From assembly GCA_007125955.1 (NCBI GenBank), contig SLCF01000093.1, positions 1-38,293 of the forward strand: a DNA stretch of 38,293 bases, written 5' to 3'. The position numbers and the translations under genes were made by a program. Shown here one piece after another: positions 25,060 to 33,524 of the stretch (position 1 is the stretch's first letter; every line of letters begins with the position of its first letter). Source of the DNA: Bacteroidales bacterium. GTDB taxonomy: Bacteria; Bacteroidota; Bacteroidia; Bacteroidales; PUMT01. The notes beneath the pieces were generated by a model that did not search any database, was not told the DNA's origin, and was given only the letters and a program-made list of their open reading frames with translations.

Positions 25060-26757
25060 TCAGCGGATAATTTCCATTATGGGTTGTCCGCTGAATGAAT
25101 TCCCGTATGGAGTATTCAGCATAAAAGAAATAGTTGGAGCAATATCGGTTATACTCACCGGTCTGTTTACTTCTGTTTTATTTACACCCCCTCCGTACCA
25201 CATAAGCGGCACATGCGAATCCGTAACAGGCATTCCTGAAGGGTCTTCAGTAACCGACCGCTCCTCCCATCCCGGTCTCAGGCTTATTATTATGTCACCT
25301 GAACGCTTTGTATTAAAGCCTTCCTGAACGGCTGCGCCCGGACCGCTGGTGTAATAATTGCTCATCAGCATGTGGGCTGTGAATGTTCTTGATACACCGC
25401 TTACCTGGTCAAGAAAAGCAGCTGACTTCATCTGTATATCGCCCAGCGGAATATTTGAATCCTCTGCAAGCAGCCTGTTCAGGTAAACCTGTCTTGCATG
25501 ATAGCCAAGCACCCAGTCTCCTTCACCGTACGTAGCGTTCAGGTAACTTCTGAGCAGTGCCATGGCGGCACCCTGACTGAAAGTGCCTGTTGGTATTCTT
25601 GAAGCGTTAAAATATTCCCGGGGATAGGAAGCACCCTGATCTGATGTAATAAAAAGAAGAATTTCTTCCTTTTCGAAATTCTGATCAAGAAACTGGAGCA
25701 GGTGTGCTATCTCGGCATCAAGCCTCAGATATGCATCCTGAGCTTCAGGTGAGAAAACTCCGTGTGTATTGCCTATCTCAGCAGCGGCAGAAAAGCCGAT
25801 TACTACCATATCGATATTTTCGCCTGCGCCCAACTCCTCATTCAGGATAAGCGAGAGAGCAAAATCTTTTGTAAAAGTATTCCCGTAAGGAGTGCGTGCA
25901 AGAAGATTGTAGTTGTCATCTCCCCGACTTTCACGCTTAAGGTCGTATTCGAAAGTTTGTGAACCTGAAATGTTCTTTTCACTTTCTATGGAAAAGTACT
26001 CTCCGAAAGCAGGCAACGGTTTCCATGTCCGTTCCAGATAGCTTTCAGGCAGCCTCTTCCGGTTGAACTCATAAACCCATTGAGGCATTGAATCAATATA
26101 ATAGGTGCTTGACATCCATTCACCCGTTTTTTTATCGAACCACCATGCAGCATCAGCTGAAAACCCGCCGGAAATGACAGCCCCCGGAGAGTTCATTGAA
26201 ACTGTAAAAACCCTGGATCTGAAATCATTTGCTTTCTTTATAATATCTCCGATAGTTTCAGACATTAAATTTACGGGCGATCTTCCCCCCTCATTAAATG
26301 TTCCTCCAACAGCCCTTGCAGTTTCATCATGATCGCTTTTCAGGGTTGTTCTTTTCAGACGCTGATACCACTCATTTGAAATAATACCGTGTTCAGAGGG
26401 ATTTGCGCCTGTAAAAATAGTTGCATATCCAGGTGATGACTGGTTGTGAAGGTAGTCGTATGTTGCATTCCGGCAAAAAGCCCCTTCGGATGCTATTTTT
26501 TTAAACCCGTTTTTCCCAAACCTGTTCCACATTCTTACAAGATAGTCATAACGCATTTTTTCGATAACTATCCCAACTACCAGCCGGGGATTTTCAACCT
26601 GATCCATGGATAACGGCAGATCTTCTTTTTCTGAAGCATGAATAGTGAATTGTGACGGTAAAACAAACAGATTCAATAATAAAATTACTGCAAAAAGCCT
26701 TAATGCGGCGGTACAGTGTTCCAGACTTACGGTCGTGTAAAAATTACATCTCATCAT
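25060..26757 (-). CDS. PafA-type alkaline phosphatase family protein, catalytic residues largely lost
   Basis: This 565-residue protein has an N-terminal hydrophobic signal (about residues 17-35) and aligns along its length with the PafA alkaline phosphatases of Bacteroidota (VVGIVIEKMRYDYL, ATIFTGANPSEHGI, DAYLRLDAEI, HVPLMWYGGG, SITDIAPTI). By my alignment from memory, active-site positions are altered: metal-ligand Asp is Glu66, nucleophile Thr is Ser107, the Asp and His of the D-x-x-x-H pair are Ala326 and Asn330, the DH pair is Asp373-Gln374, and the last ligand His is Pro506. It is therefore probably not an active zinc phosphatase and may act as a binding protein. Likely periplasmic. 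It ends 31 bases from the peptidase-propeller-barrel gene, facing it. Confidence 0.82.
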   Translation of the reverse strand: MMRCNFYTTVSLEHCTAALRLFAVILLLNLFVLPSQFTIHASEKEDLPLSMDQVENPRLVVGIVIEKMRYDYLVRMWNRFGKNGFKKIASEGAFCRNATYDYLHNQSSPGYATIFTGANPSEHGIISNEWYQRLKRTTLKSDHDETARAVGGTFNEGGRSPVNLMSETIGDIIKKANDFRSRVFTVSMNSPGAVISGGFSADAAWWFDKKTGEWMSSTYYIDSMPQWVYEFNRKRLPESYLERTWKPLPAFGEYFSIESEKNISGSQTFEYDLKRESRGDDNYNLLARTPYGNTFTKDFALSLILNEELGAGENIDMVVIGFSAAAEIGNTHGVFSPEAQDAYLRLDAEIAHLLQFLDQNFEKEEILLFITSDQGASYPREYFNASRIPTGTFSQGAAMALLRSYLNATYGEGDWVLGYHARQVYLNRLLAEDSNIPLGDIQMKSAAFLDQVSGVSRTFTAHMLMSNYYTSGPGAAVQEGFNTKRSGDIIISLRPGWEERSVTEDPSGMPVTDSHVPLMWYGGGVNKTEVNRPVSITDIAPTISFMLNTPYGNSFSGQPIMEIIR

Positions 26758-26815
26758 CGGTAAATATTTTTTTCAAATAATACTATCTTCCATTACAATC
26801 AAAAAGGCCTTTAAT

Positions 26816-27901
26816 TCAGACATTAAATCTGATATTCAGAATGTCTCCGTCTTTTACCTCATAACTCTTACCCTCAACTGAAATCTTTCCTTTGTTCCGG
26901 CAGGCTGCTTCGGAACGAAGGTTAACAAAATCGGCAAATTTTATGACTTCAGCCCGGATAAACCCCCTCTCCATATCGCTGTGGATAACTCCTGCAGCCT
27001 GATGTGCATTCATCCCTGCCCTTATAGTCCATGCTCTTATCTCTTTGGGACCGATTGTAAAAAAGGTTCTCAGATTCAACAAACTGTATGCTGCTCTTGT
27101 CAGCCTGTCAACTCCCGGTTCTTCCAGTCCCATCGCATCCAGAAATTCCTTCCTCTCTTCAGATGATTCAAGCTCCGATATTTCCGCTTCAATTCTGGCA
27201 GCTATAACCAGCACCTTTGCTCCCTCTTCTTTCAGCTTTTTCTTTACCTTTTCCGAATGTTCATTTCCTGCTGCAGATGACCGGTCGTCTACATTACAAA
27301 CATACAGTACAGGCTTCTCAGAAAGAAAATCAAGATCTTCTACGTGTCTTTTGTCTTTTTCAGATATTTTCATTGTCCTTGCCGGCTGCAGGTTCTCAAA
27401 ATGCTCCCTGTACCTGTAGAGAACATCAAGTCCTTTTTTTGCTTCCCTGTCACCCGTGCCGGCAGGTTTGACAAGTTTTTCTATTTTTTTTTCAAGTATC
27501 TCCATATCCTTAACCTGCAATTCGAGTCCGACGGTTTCAAGATCTGTTAACGGATCTATTTTATCGGAAACATGGGGCACATTCGGATCATCGAAACACC
27601 TCAGAACATGTATCAGTGCATCTGTATTCCTTACATCTCCCAGAAACCTGTTGCCCTCCAAACTGCCTCTGGACACACCCGGAATGTCGACAATATCTAC
27701 TGTTGTAGGAACTATCTTCCTGGTTTCCTGAAATCTGGCAATTTCACACAACCTCCGGTCAGGCACCTTCATCATACCCAGATTCGACCCTGTTGAACTG
27801 AATGATGATACAGAAGTTTGCACTCCTGCACCTGACATACAATTAAAAAGTGTTGTTTTACCCGAGTTGGTTATTCCAATTATTCCGCATTTTAATCCCA
27901 T
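26816..27901 (-). CDS. Divergent YchF-like GTPase/ATPase with TGS domain
   Basis: This 361-residue protein follows the YchF layout: an Obg-like G domain, a helical insert (about 125-200) and a C-terminal TGS domain ending GDILNIRFNV. YchF proteins bind ribosomes and are linked to stress responses. This copy departs from the usual motifs: the P-loop is GITNSGKTT rather than GLPNVGKST, the switch I region NFPFCTIEPN is replaced by a Ser-rich segment (about residues 29-40), and switch II is shortened (DIPGVSRGSLEGN). The C-terminal half (IRAWTIRAGMNAHQAAGVIH) is well conserved. It may be a paralog of a canonical ychF elsewhere in the genome. Confidence 0.85.
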   Translation of the reverse strand: MGLKCGIIGITNSGKTTLFNCMSGAGVQTSVSSFSSTGSNLGMMKVPDRRLCEIARFQETRKIVPTTVDIVDIPGVSRGSLEGNRFLGDVRNTDALIHVLRCFDDPNVPHVSDKIDPLTDLETVGLELQVKDMEILEKKIEKLVKPAGTGDREAKKGLDVLYRYREHFENLQPARTMKISEKDKRHVEDLDFLSEKPVLYVCNVDDRSSAAGNEHSEKVKKKLKEEGAKVLVIAARIEAEISELESSEERKEFLDAMGLEEPGVDRLTRAAYSLLNLRTFFTIGPKEIRAWTIRAGMNAHQAAGVIHSDMERGFIRAEVIKFADFVNLRSEAACRNKGKISVEGKSYEVKDGDILNIRFNV

Positions 27902-28203
27902 TGCTTATAGTTTTTGCACCTGCAAAATTACTGGAATATTTTTTTGATACAGTAATAAAAAGAGAAATATCGCCTGCCCTTAAGTTGAAAACAATTTGAT
28001 AAAAACCAGTAAGCCGAATCAGGCAGGTTCATTTAATTAATTACTTTTGTAATCAGCCTGCGCCATGCCCGTACAAATTTGAATCTCATATCCGTGATTC
28101 AAACAACAATCAGGGCTGAAGCAGAAAAACCGGCTTTTTTGCCGGGACATAAAAGAATTCGCTACTAAAAGCAAAATTTATTAACCCGGATAAAAAAATT
28201 ATA
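27902..28203. other. Divergent control region before transketolase
   Basis: This 302-base gap has no gene. It holds a candidate -7 box TACTTTTG (28042-28049, plus strand). About 60 bases before the transketolase ATG is a small perfect hairpin, CCGGC (28130-28134) with GCCGG (28141-28145) around six T residues, which would lie in the leader RNA if that promoter is used. Confidence 0.4.
28042..28049 (+). promoter_or_regulatory. Candidate promoter -7 box of transketolase
   Basis: TACTTTTG in the context ATTAATTACTTTTGTAAT fits TAnnTTTG. It is about 155 bases upstream of the ATG, implying a leader containing the 28130-28145 hairpin. No good -33 TTTG is visible. Confidence 0.35.
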
Positions 28204-30261
28204 ATGGATAAAAAAATTGTTGACAAAGCAGCTGACAATATACGCATACTATCTGCAGCCATGGTTGAAAAGGCAAAATCGGGGCATCCCGGAGGTGCTA
28301 TGGGTGGGGCAGATTTTATAAATATACTCTACTCGGAATTCCTCAATTTCGACCCGTCTGATACGGGGTGGCATATGCGCGACCGTTTTTTTCTTGACCC
28401 CGGTCACATGTCGCCCATGCTCTACTCTGTAATGACTTTGACGGGGCATTATTCCCTGGAAGACCTGAAAAATTTCAGGCAATGGGGTAGTTGCACCCCC
28501 GGACATCCGGAGAGAGACGTCCAAAGGGGAATTGAGAATACATCGGGGCCCCTTGGACAGGGGCATGCTATGGCGGTTGGTGCAGCCATAGCTGAACGTT
28601 TTCTGGCTGCCAGGTTTGGCGAATGGATGTCTCACACAATTTATACATTTGTATCAGACGGAGGCGTTCAGGAAGAGGTTTCGCAGGGCGCAGGCAGAAT
28701 AGCAGGTCATCTTGGTCTGGGGAACCTGGTAATGTTCTTCGACTCAAACGATATACAGCTTTCAACAGAGACCAACAGCGTAACAAGTGAAGACACAGCA
28801 AAAAAATATGAAGCCTGGGGCTGGAAGGTCAGGACGATAAACGGGAATGATGCAGATGAAATCCGAACGGCACTTAAGGAAGCTGTAAATGAAAAATCGC
28901 ATCCGTTTCTCATTATAGGGAAGACTGTTATGGGAAAGGGAGCCGTAACCGAAAATGGAAAATCTTTTGAAAAACAGGTATCAACACATGGAATGCCACT
29001 CAGCTCTGCCGGCGGGTCATTTGAAAATACCGTAAGAAACCTTGGAGGGGATCCTGAAAAACCGTTTGAAATCTTCCCCGCTGTAAAAGAGTATTACAAC
29101 AGTGTGATAGAAAAAAAGGGAAAGTATGCGGCCGAAAAAAAGAGGGCACAGAAAGAGTGGGAGAAGGAGAATCCCGGAATTGCTGAAAAGCTTGAAAACT
29201 TCCTTCTGGGAAAGTTGCCGGTGATTGACTACTCTTCCATTATCCAAAAGGAAAACGTTGCTACAAGAGCAGCTTCGGGAAATGTGCTGAGTCATTTTGC
29301 CAAAAATGTTGAGAATATGATAGTCTCTTCTGCTGATCTTGCCAACAGCGATAAGACAGACGGGTTCCTGAAAGAAACAAAGCCCCTCAGAAAAGGTGAT
29401 TTCAGCGGAGCTTTTCTCCACGCTGGTGTTTCAGAACTCACTATGGCAGCTCTGGCAAACGGAATGGCAGCACACGGCGGGGTGATTGCAGTATGCGGCA
29501 CCTTTTTCGTCTTTTCCGACTTTATGAAACCTGCAGTCAGACTGGCTGCACTGATGGAGCTTCCGGTGAAATATATCTGGACGCATGATGCATTCCGTGT
29601 CGGGGAAGACGGCCCAACACACCAGCCGGTTGAACAGGAGGCACAAATTAGGCTTATGGAACACCTGAGGAATCATTCGGGCAAAGCCTCAATGCTTGTG
29701 CTGAGACCTGCAGATGCATGTGAAACAACAGTTGCATGGAAAATATCCATGGAAAACAGTGATACCCCCTCTGCACTGGTTCTTTCACGGCAAAAAATAA
29801 ATGACCTTCCCGCTGATACATCCTCGTGCAGGTACAAAGATGCCCTTAAAGCGGAAAGGGGAGCATATATAGTTAAGGATACAAAAGAAGAGCCGGATGT
29901 CATTCTACTGGGTTCGGGTTCTGAGGTCTCAACTCTTTTTGAAGGGGCAGGCTTGCTGGAAAACGAAAAAAACCTCAGGGTAAGGGTCATTTCGGTAATT
30001 TCTGAAGGTCTCTTCCGTGAGCAACCTGACACATACAGGGAGTCGGTTCTCCCCCGCGACAAACCTGTTTTCGGTCTGACTGCCGGATTGTCTGTAACAT
30101 TGCAGAACCTGGTTGGTGAGCGGGGCAGGGTTTTCGGGTTGAATCATTTCGGGTATTCTGCACCTGCAGGTGTTCTTGATGAAGAGTTTGGTTTCACAGC
30201 CCGGAATGTATTCAAACGCGTTTCAGAATACCTTGAAGATTTTAAAAAGATGAGCAATTAA
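28204..30261 (+). CDS. tkt: Transketolase
   Basis: This 685-residue thiamine-diphosphate enzyme transfers two-carbon units in the non-oxidative pentose phosphate pathway. The N-terminal domain has KSGHPGGAMGGADF, DPGHMSPMLYS and GPLGQGHAMAVGAA. The cofactor site is SDGGVQEEVSQGAGRIAGHLG with DSNDIQLS, the form I recall as usual in Bacteroidota rather than the GDG-x-x-x-EG form of E. coli. The pyrimidine-binding domain contains GVSELTMAALANGMAAHGG, and FRVGEDGPTHQPVEQ is diagnostic of the family. Length is full. It is transcribed alone, with the ECF sigma gene 73 bases later. Confidence 0.95.
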   Translation: MDKKIVDKAADNIRILSAAMVEKAKSGHPGGAMGGADFINILYSEFLNFDPSDTGWHMRDRFFLDPGHMSPMLYSVMTLTGHYSLEDLKNFRQWGSCTPGHPERDVQRGIENTSGPLGQGHAMAVGAAIAERFLAARFGEWMSHTIYTFVSDGGVQEEVSQGAGRIAGHLGLGNLVMFFDSNDIQLSTETNSVTSEDTAKKYEAWGWKVRTINGNDADEIRTALKEAVNEKSHPFLIIGKTVMGKGAVTENGKSFEKQVSTHGMPLSSAGGSFENTVRNLGGDPEKPFEIFPAVKEYYNSVIEKKGKYAAEKKRAQKEWEKENPGIAEKLENFLLGKLPVIDYSSIIQKENVATRAASGNVLSHFAKNVENMIVSSADLANSDKTDGFLKETKPLRKGDFSGAFLHAGVSELTMAALANGMAAHGGVIAVCGTFFVFSDFMKPAVRLAALMELPVKYIWTHDAFRVGEDGPTHQPVEQEAQIRLMEHLRNHSGKASMLVLRPADACETTVAWKISMENSDTPSALVLSRQKINDLPADTSSCRYKDALKAERGAYIVKDTKEEPDVILLGSGSEVSTLFEGAGLLENEKNLRVRVISVISEGLFREQPDTYRESVLPRDKPVFGLTAGLSVTLQNLVGERGRVFGLNHFGYSAPAGVLDEEFGFTARNVFKRVSEYLEDFKKMSN

Positions 30262-30284
30262 ACTATTCACTCCTGTGTACGTCT

Positions 30285-30312
30285 AACTTTAAGATATTTG
30301 AAGTTTTTCGTA
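30285..30312 (+). promoter_or_regulatory. Candidate ECF-type promoter of the sigma factor gene
   Basis: AACTTT (30285-30290) is followed, after an 18-base spacer, by CGTA (30309-30312). Together they resemble the AAC-type -35 and CGTA-type -10 elements of self-regulated ECF sigma genes. They lie 23 bases before the ATG. This is a weak, pattern-only call. Confidence 0.25.
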
Positions 30313-30334
30313 CGGCACCCCAATAAATCAAGGC

Positions 30335-30883
30335 ATGCAGGATCAAAGTGACAAGGAACTTCTTAAGCTTTTCCGGATCAGCAGCAGCCGCAACTATGCT
30401 TTTGATATGATTGTGCGTAAATACCAGGAAAGGCTTTACTGGCATGTACGGAAAATAATATTAAATCATGAGGACACCGACGACATTCTGCAGAATACCT
30501 TTATAAAAATATGGAACGGGCTGGACAATTTCAGGGAAGATTCGCACCTTTTCACATGGCTTTACAAAATAGCTACTAATGAAGCTTTGAACTTTCTGAA
30601 AAGCAAGAAAAGAAGGTATTTTTTGCCGTTTTCCGACTATGAACACTCAGCCGGGAGGGAGCTTGAAAGTGATCCCTATTTCAACGGTGACGAATTGCAG
30701 ATGAAACTTCAGAAAGCTATTGTAACACTTCCCGAAAAACAGCGACTGGTTTTCAATATGAAGTATTTTGATGAAATGAAATATGACGATATGTCAAAAA
30801 TACTTGATACTTCGGTTGGATCGCTTAAAGCCTCATACCATCATGCAGTAAAAAAAATTGAAAAATATTTGAATGAAAATTAA
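30335..30883 (+). CDS. ECF-type RNA polymerase sigma factor
   Basis: This 182-residue sigma-70 family protein has region 2 at about residues 23-95 (FDMIVRKYQERLYWHVRK, HEDTDDILQNTFIKIW, and HLFTWLYKIATNEALNFLK). Region 4 is at about 125-180 (TLPEKQRLVFNMKYFDEMKYDDM and SVGSLKASYHHAVKKIEKYL). These are the two domains of an ECF sigma factor; region 3 is absent as expected. An AAGG lies just before the ATG. It is followed by a one-pass membrane protein and a Spy-like periplasmic protein, which together suggest an envelope-stress regulon. Confidence 0.92.
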   Translation: MQDQSDKELLKLFRISSSRNYAFDMIVRKYQERLYWHVRKIILNHEDTDDILQNTFIKIWNGLDNFREDSHLFTWLYKIATNEALNFLKSKKRRYFLPFSDYEHSAGRELESDPYFNGDELQMKLQKAIVTLPEKQRLVFNMKYFDEMKYDDMSKILDTSVGSLKASYHHAVKKIEKYLNEN

Positions 30884-30963
30884 ACCAGTATACTATTTTA
30901 ATGTCTAATAAAAAGAAACACAGGGGAAATTAAATTATATTACCGGTGTTTTGCCATAAAAAT

Positions 30964-31434
30964 ATGATAAAGATGCAAGATAAATCCAAAATACCGCCCC
31001 GCCTTTCAGAAATAAGGAAAGAAAATCCTTTCAGCACTCCTGACAACTATTTTGATGAGTTCCCGGGAAGGATACGCAGCCGTATTACTGCCAGGGAAGA
31101 AGAAAGTAAGGTGTTCCCCACGTTTGAAAAAATATGGCAGGTATTGAGGCCGCAGTTAGCATTGGTGGCAATAATTGCCGGTTTTGCATTTCTGGGTTAT
31201 CACGGATTCAGGTTCATTTCAGAACCGGATCAGGTTGATGTTTCCGGTGATCAGATATCCGAATTCTTTGAATTTCAATATTATAATTATGACCATTCAT
31301 TGCTTTTAAGCGAACTGGATGAAGAAGACCTCCTGGAAGATTTTTACCAGGAAGATGAAGAAACGGAAGCTTATATTGAATACCTCACCTGGGATGATAA
31401 TCTGGACCTTTACGCTATTGTGGCCGAATTTTAG
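30964..31434 (+). CDS. One-pass membrane protein, candidate anti-sigma factor
   Basis: I choose the ATG at 30964 (156 residues); the frame extends upstream to a GTG at 30946, and the ATG at 30973 is also possible. The N-terminal 60 residues are hydrophilic and contain NPFSTPDNYFDEFPGRI, a motif I recall from proteins encoded next to Bacteroidota ECF sigma genes. One membrane helix follows (about QLALVAIIAGFAFLGYHGF). The outer part is strongly acidic (SELDEEDLLEDFYQEDEET). By position and topology it may hold the sigma factor at the membrane, but it has no zinc motif of a classical anti-sigma domain. Confidence 0.6.
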   Translation: MIKMQDKSKIPPRLSEIRKENPFSTPDNYFDEFPGRIRSRITAREEESKVFPTFEKIWQVLRPQLALVAIIAGFAFLGYHGFRFISEPDQVDVSGDQISEFFEFQYYNYDHSLLLSELDEEDLLEDFYQEDEETEAYIEYLTWDDNLDLYAIVAEF

Positions 31435-31483
31435 CATATTTTTCCCGTTGCAGGATTATTACAAATAATTTAAATTTGAAATT

Positions 31484-31942
31484 ATGAATATATCACATAC
31501 AATCTTAATCATCCTTATCCTGAGTTTATCAACCGAAGCCCATTCACAGCGTCGTGGTCAACGCACCCAGATGCAGAGGATTCAATCTGAAAGAATAGCT
31601 TTTATCACATCGGAACTTGATCTGACTACAGCTGAATCAAAGCAATTCTGGCCTGTTTACAACGAGTTTGAAAAAAAGAGGAACAGTTTGCTGGAAGAAC
31701 GAAGAAGGCTTCTTTCCCAATTCAATGAAAACATGGAAAAAATGTCTGCGGCGGAGATATCCGGATCGGCTGACAGGTTTATAGCGCTCAGGGTTGAAGA
31801 TGCACAGTTGCATCAGGAATACCATGAAAAATTCAAGGAGATACTTTCTCCCGAAAGAGTTATGCTGCTTTATCTTGCCGAAGAGGAGTTCCGCAACAAC
31901 CTGTTACGACGCCTCAGAAGGGACCCGCGCGGCAGGCAGTAA
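31484..31942 (+). CDS. Small periplasmic Spy/CpxP-like protein
   Basis: This 152-residue protein has a signal peptide (MNISHTILIILILSLSTEAHS) and then an all-helical, charged body. The segment LDLTTAESKQFWPVYNEFE resembles the LTxxQ-type repeats of the Spy/CpxP group and the periplasmic heavy-metal or misfolding sensors found after ECF sigma genes. A second such element may be LSPERVMLLYLAEEEF. It could act as a chaperone or stress sensor feeding the preceding sigma system; that is inferred from context. It is convergent with hutH. Confidence 0.62.
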   Translation: MNISHTILIILILSLSTEAHSQRRGQRTQMQRIQSERIAFITSELDLTTAESKQFWPVYNEFEKKRNSLLEERRRLLSQFNENMEKMSAAEISGSADRFIALRVEDAQLHQEYHEKFKEILSPERVMLLYLAEEEFRNNLLRRLRRDPRGRQ

Positions 31943-31986
31943 TTCTCCCGGAAAAGTTTATGGCTAATACATTTTTCAGGAGTGTG

Positions 31987-33510
31987 TCATATACCGGCTG
32001 GTTTATCTCCCTCCGGTGGAATTACCTTCAGGTTGTTTAAAAAATCGAGCGAAGCTTTCATTTCGGGGTACATTGTACAGTCGTTTGAAATAAACCCGAC
32101 CTTACTGCGGTATGCCCTCAGAAGCTTCTCGAGTACCGGAGAAGATTTCACCGGACGCCTGAATTCTATTGCCTGAGCAGCTGTAAAAAACTCAATAGAT
32201 AATATACGCTCGAGATTTGAAACTACCTTTTCAGTTTTTAATGCGGCATTTGCGCCCATGCTTACATGATCTTCCTGTCCCTGTGAAGAGTCTATTGTAT
32301 CAACGGATGCCGGGGTACACAGCTGTTTGTTCTGACTGACCATTGAAGCGGCTGTATATTGAGGTATCATAAACCCCGAATTTAGTCCGGGGTTGGCAAC
32401 CAGAAAAGAGGGCAATCCCCGCTTGCCTGAAAGCAGCTGATAAGTGCGCCTCTCAGAAATACTCCCAAGCTCCGAAAGTGCTATACACAAAAAATCGAGT
32501 GCCAGCGCCAGTGGCTGCCCGTGAAAATTGCCGGCTGACAATATCCGGTTTTCCCCGGGAAATATGATGGGATTATCTGTTACCGAATTGAGCTCTTTAG
32601 TGAAAACATTCATCACATAACCGGTTGCATCTTTGGATGCACCGTGAACCTGGGGTATGCACCTGAAGGAATAGGGGTCCTGAACATGTTGCTTTTCCAT
32701 GCCGGAAATCCTGCTGCCTTCAAGCAGGGTTCTGATTATACGTGCAGTTACTGCCTGCCCTTCATGCGGCCTTACTTTAGCGGCCAGTTCGTGAAAAGGA
32801 TCAGTCCGGCAATCAAACGCATCAATGGAAATTGCACCGGTAACATCGGCTATACGTATACAGCGGCGTGCCCTGAGGCAGCAATGAATCCCGTAAGCGG
32901 TCATGAACTGCGTCCCGTTTAGCAGGGCAAGCCCTTCCTTTGCTTTTAATCTGACCGGTTCCCAGCCCAGCTCATTATTAAGTTCCCTGGCGGAGTACTT
33001 TCTGCCCCTGTAATATAGCTCACCCATGCCCGTAACCGGCAGGCTCATATGTGCAAGAGGGGCCAGGTCACCTGACGCGCCAAGGGAACCCTGCGTGTAC
33101 ACAACGGGCGTTATACCGTAATTGAAAAAATCTATCAGGCGTTCTACGACCGGCAACTGTACAGCTGAGTATCCATATGAAAGGGACTGAATCTTTAGCA
33201 GAAGCATCAGACGCACAATTTCATGCGGCACTTCATCTCCCGTCCCGCATGCATGGGACATTACAAGATTTTTCTGAAGTATTTCAAGATCATTTTTTGA
33301 GATCAGCCTGTCACACAAAGACCCGAAACCGGTATTGATCCCGTATTCCGGGGAATCTGACCTGTCGAGCCAGGAATCCAGGTACTCCCTGCACTTTTCT
33401 ACTCTGTTCCTTGCATCATCAGACAAAGCAATTTTAAACCCGCCTTGCAGCAACTCCTCAACACGGTCAAATGTCAGATCCTGTGCGGATATATAATGAA
33501 CTTTTCTCAT
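31987..33510 (-). CDS. hutH: Histidine ammonia-lyase
   Basis: This 507-residue enzyme deaminates histidine to urocanate. The Ala-Ser-Gly triplet that forms the MIO cofactor is at residues 145-147 (GSLGASGDLAPLAHMSL), and Tyr57 is in YGINTGFGSL. QEDHVSMGANAALK and the FHGQPLALALDFLCIAL region are also family features. Length is normal. It starts 14 bases after hisS and is evidently cotranscribed. No other hut gene (hutU, hutI, hutG) is in the window, so the rest of the pathway must be elsewhere or absent. Confidence 0.94.
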   Translation of the reverse strand: MRKVHYISAQDLTFDRVEELLQGGFKIALSDDARNRVEKCREYLDSWLDRSDSPEYGINTGFGSLCDRLISKNDLEILQKNLVMSHACGTGDEVPHEIVRLMLLLKIQSLSYGYSAVQLPVVERLIDFFNYGITPVVYTQGSLGASGDLAPLAHMSLPVTGMGELYYRGRKYSARELNNELGWEPVRLKAKEGLALLNGTQFMTAYGIHCCLRARRCIRIADVTGAISIDAFDCRTDPFHELAAKVRPHEGQAVTARIIRTLLEGSRISGMEKQHVQDPYSFRCIPQVHGASKDATGYVMNVFTKELNSVTDNPIIFPGENRILSAGNFHGQPLALALDFLCIALSELGSISERRTYQLLSGKRGLPSFLVANPGLNSGFMIPQYTAASMVSQNKQLCTPASVDTIDSSQGQEDHVSMGANAALKTEKVVSNLERILSIEFFTAAQAIEFRRPVKSSPVLEKLLRAYRSKVGFISNDCTMYPEMKASLDFLNNLKVIPPEGDKPAGI

Positions 33511-33524
33511 ATGTAAAAAATATT

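Noticed and set aside
28663-28760. Transketolase cofactor site SDGGVQEE read as a degenerate thiamine motif
   Set aside because: The Asp and the downstream Asn are kept, and this form is, as I recall, standard in Bacteroidota transketolases.
31945-31982. Imperfect inverted repeat between the Spy-like gene and hutH as a bidirectional terminator
   Set aside because: The arms CTCCCGGAAAA and TTTTCAGGAG pair only with a bulge and there is no T run.
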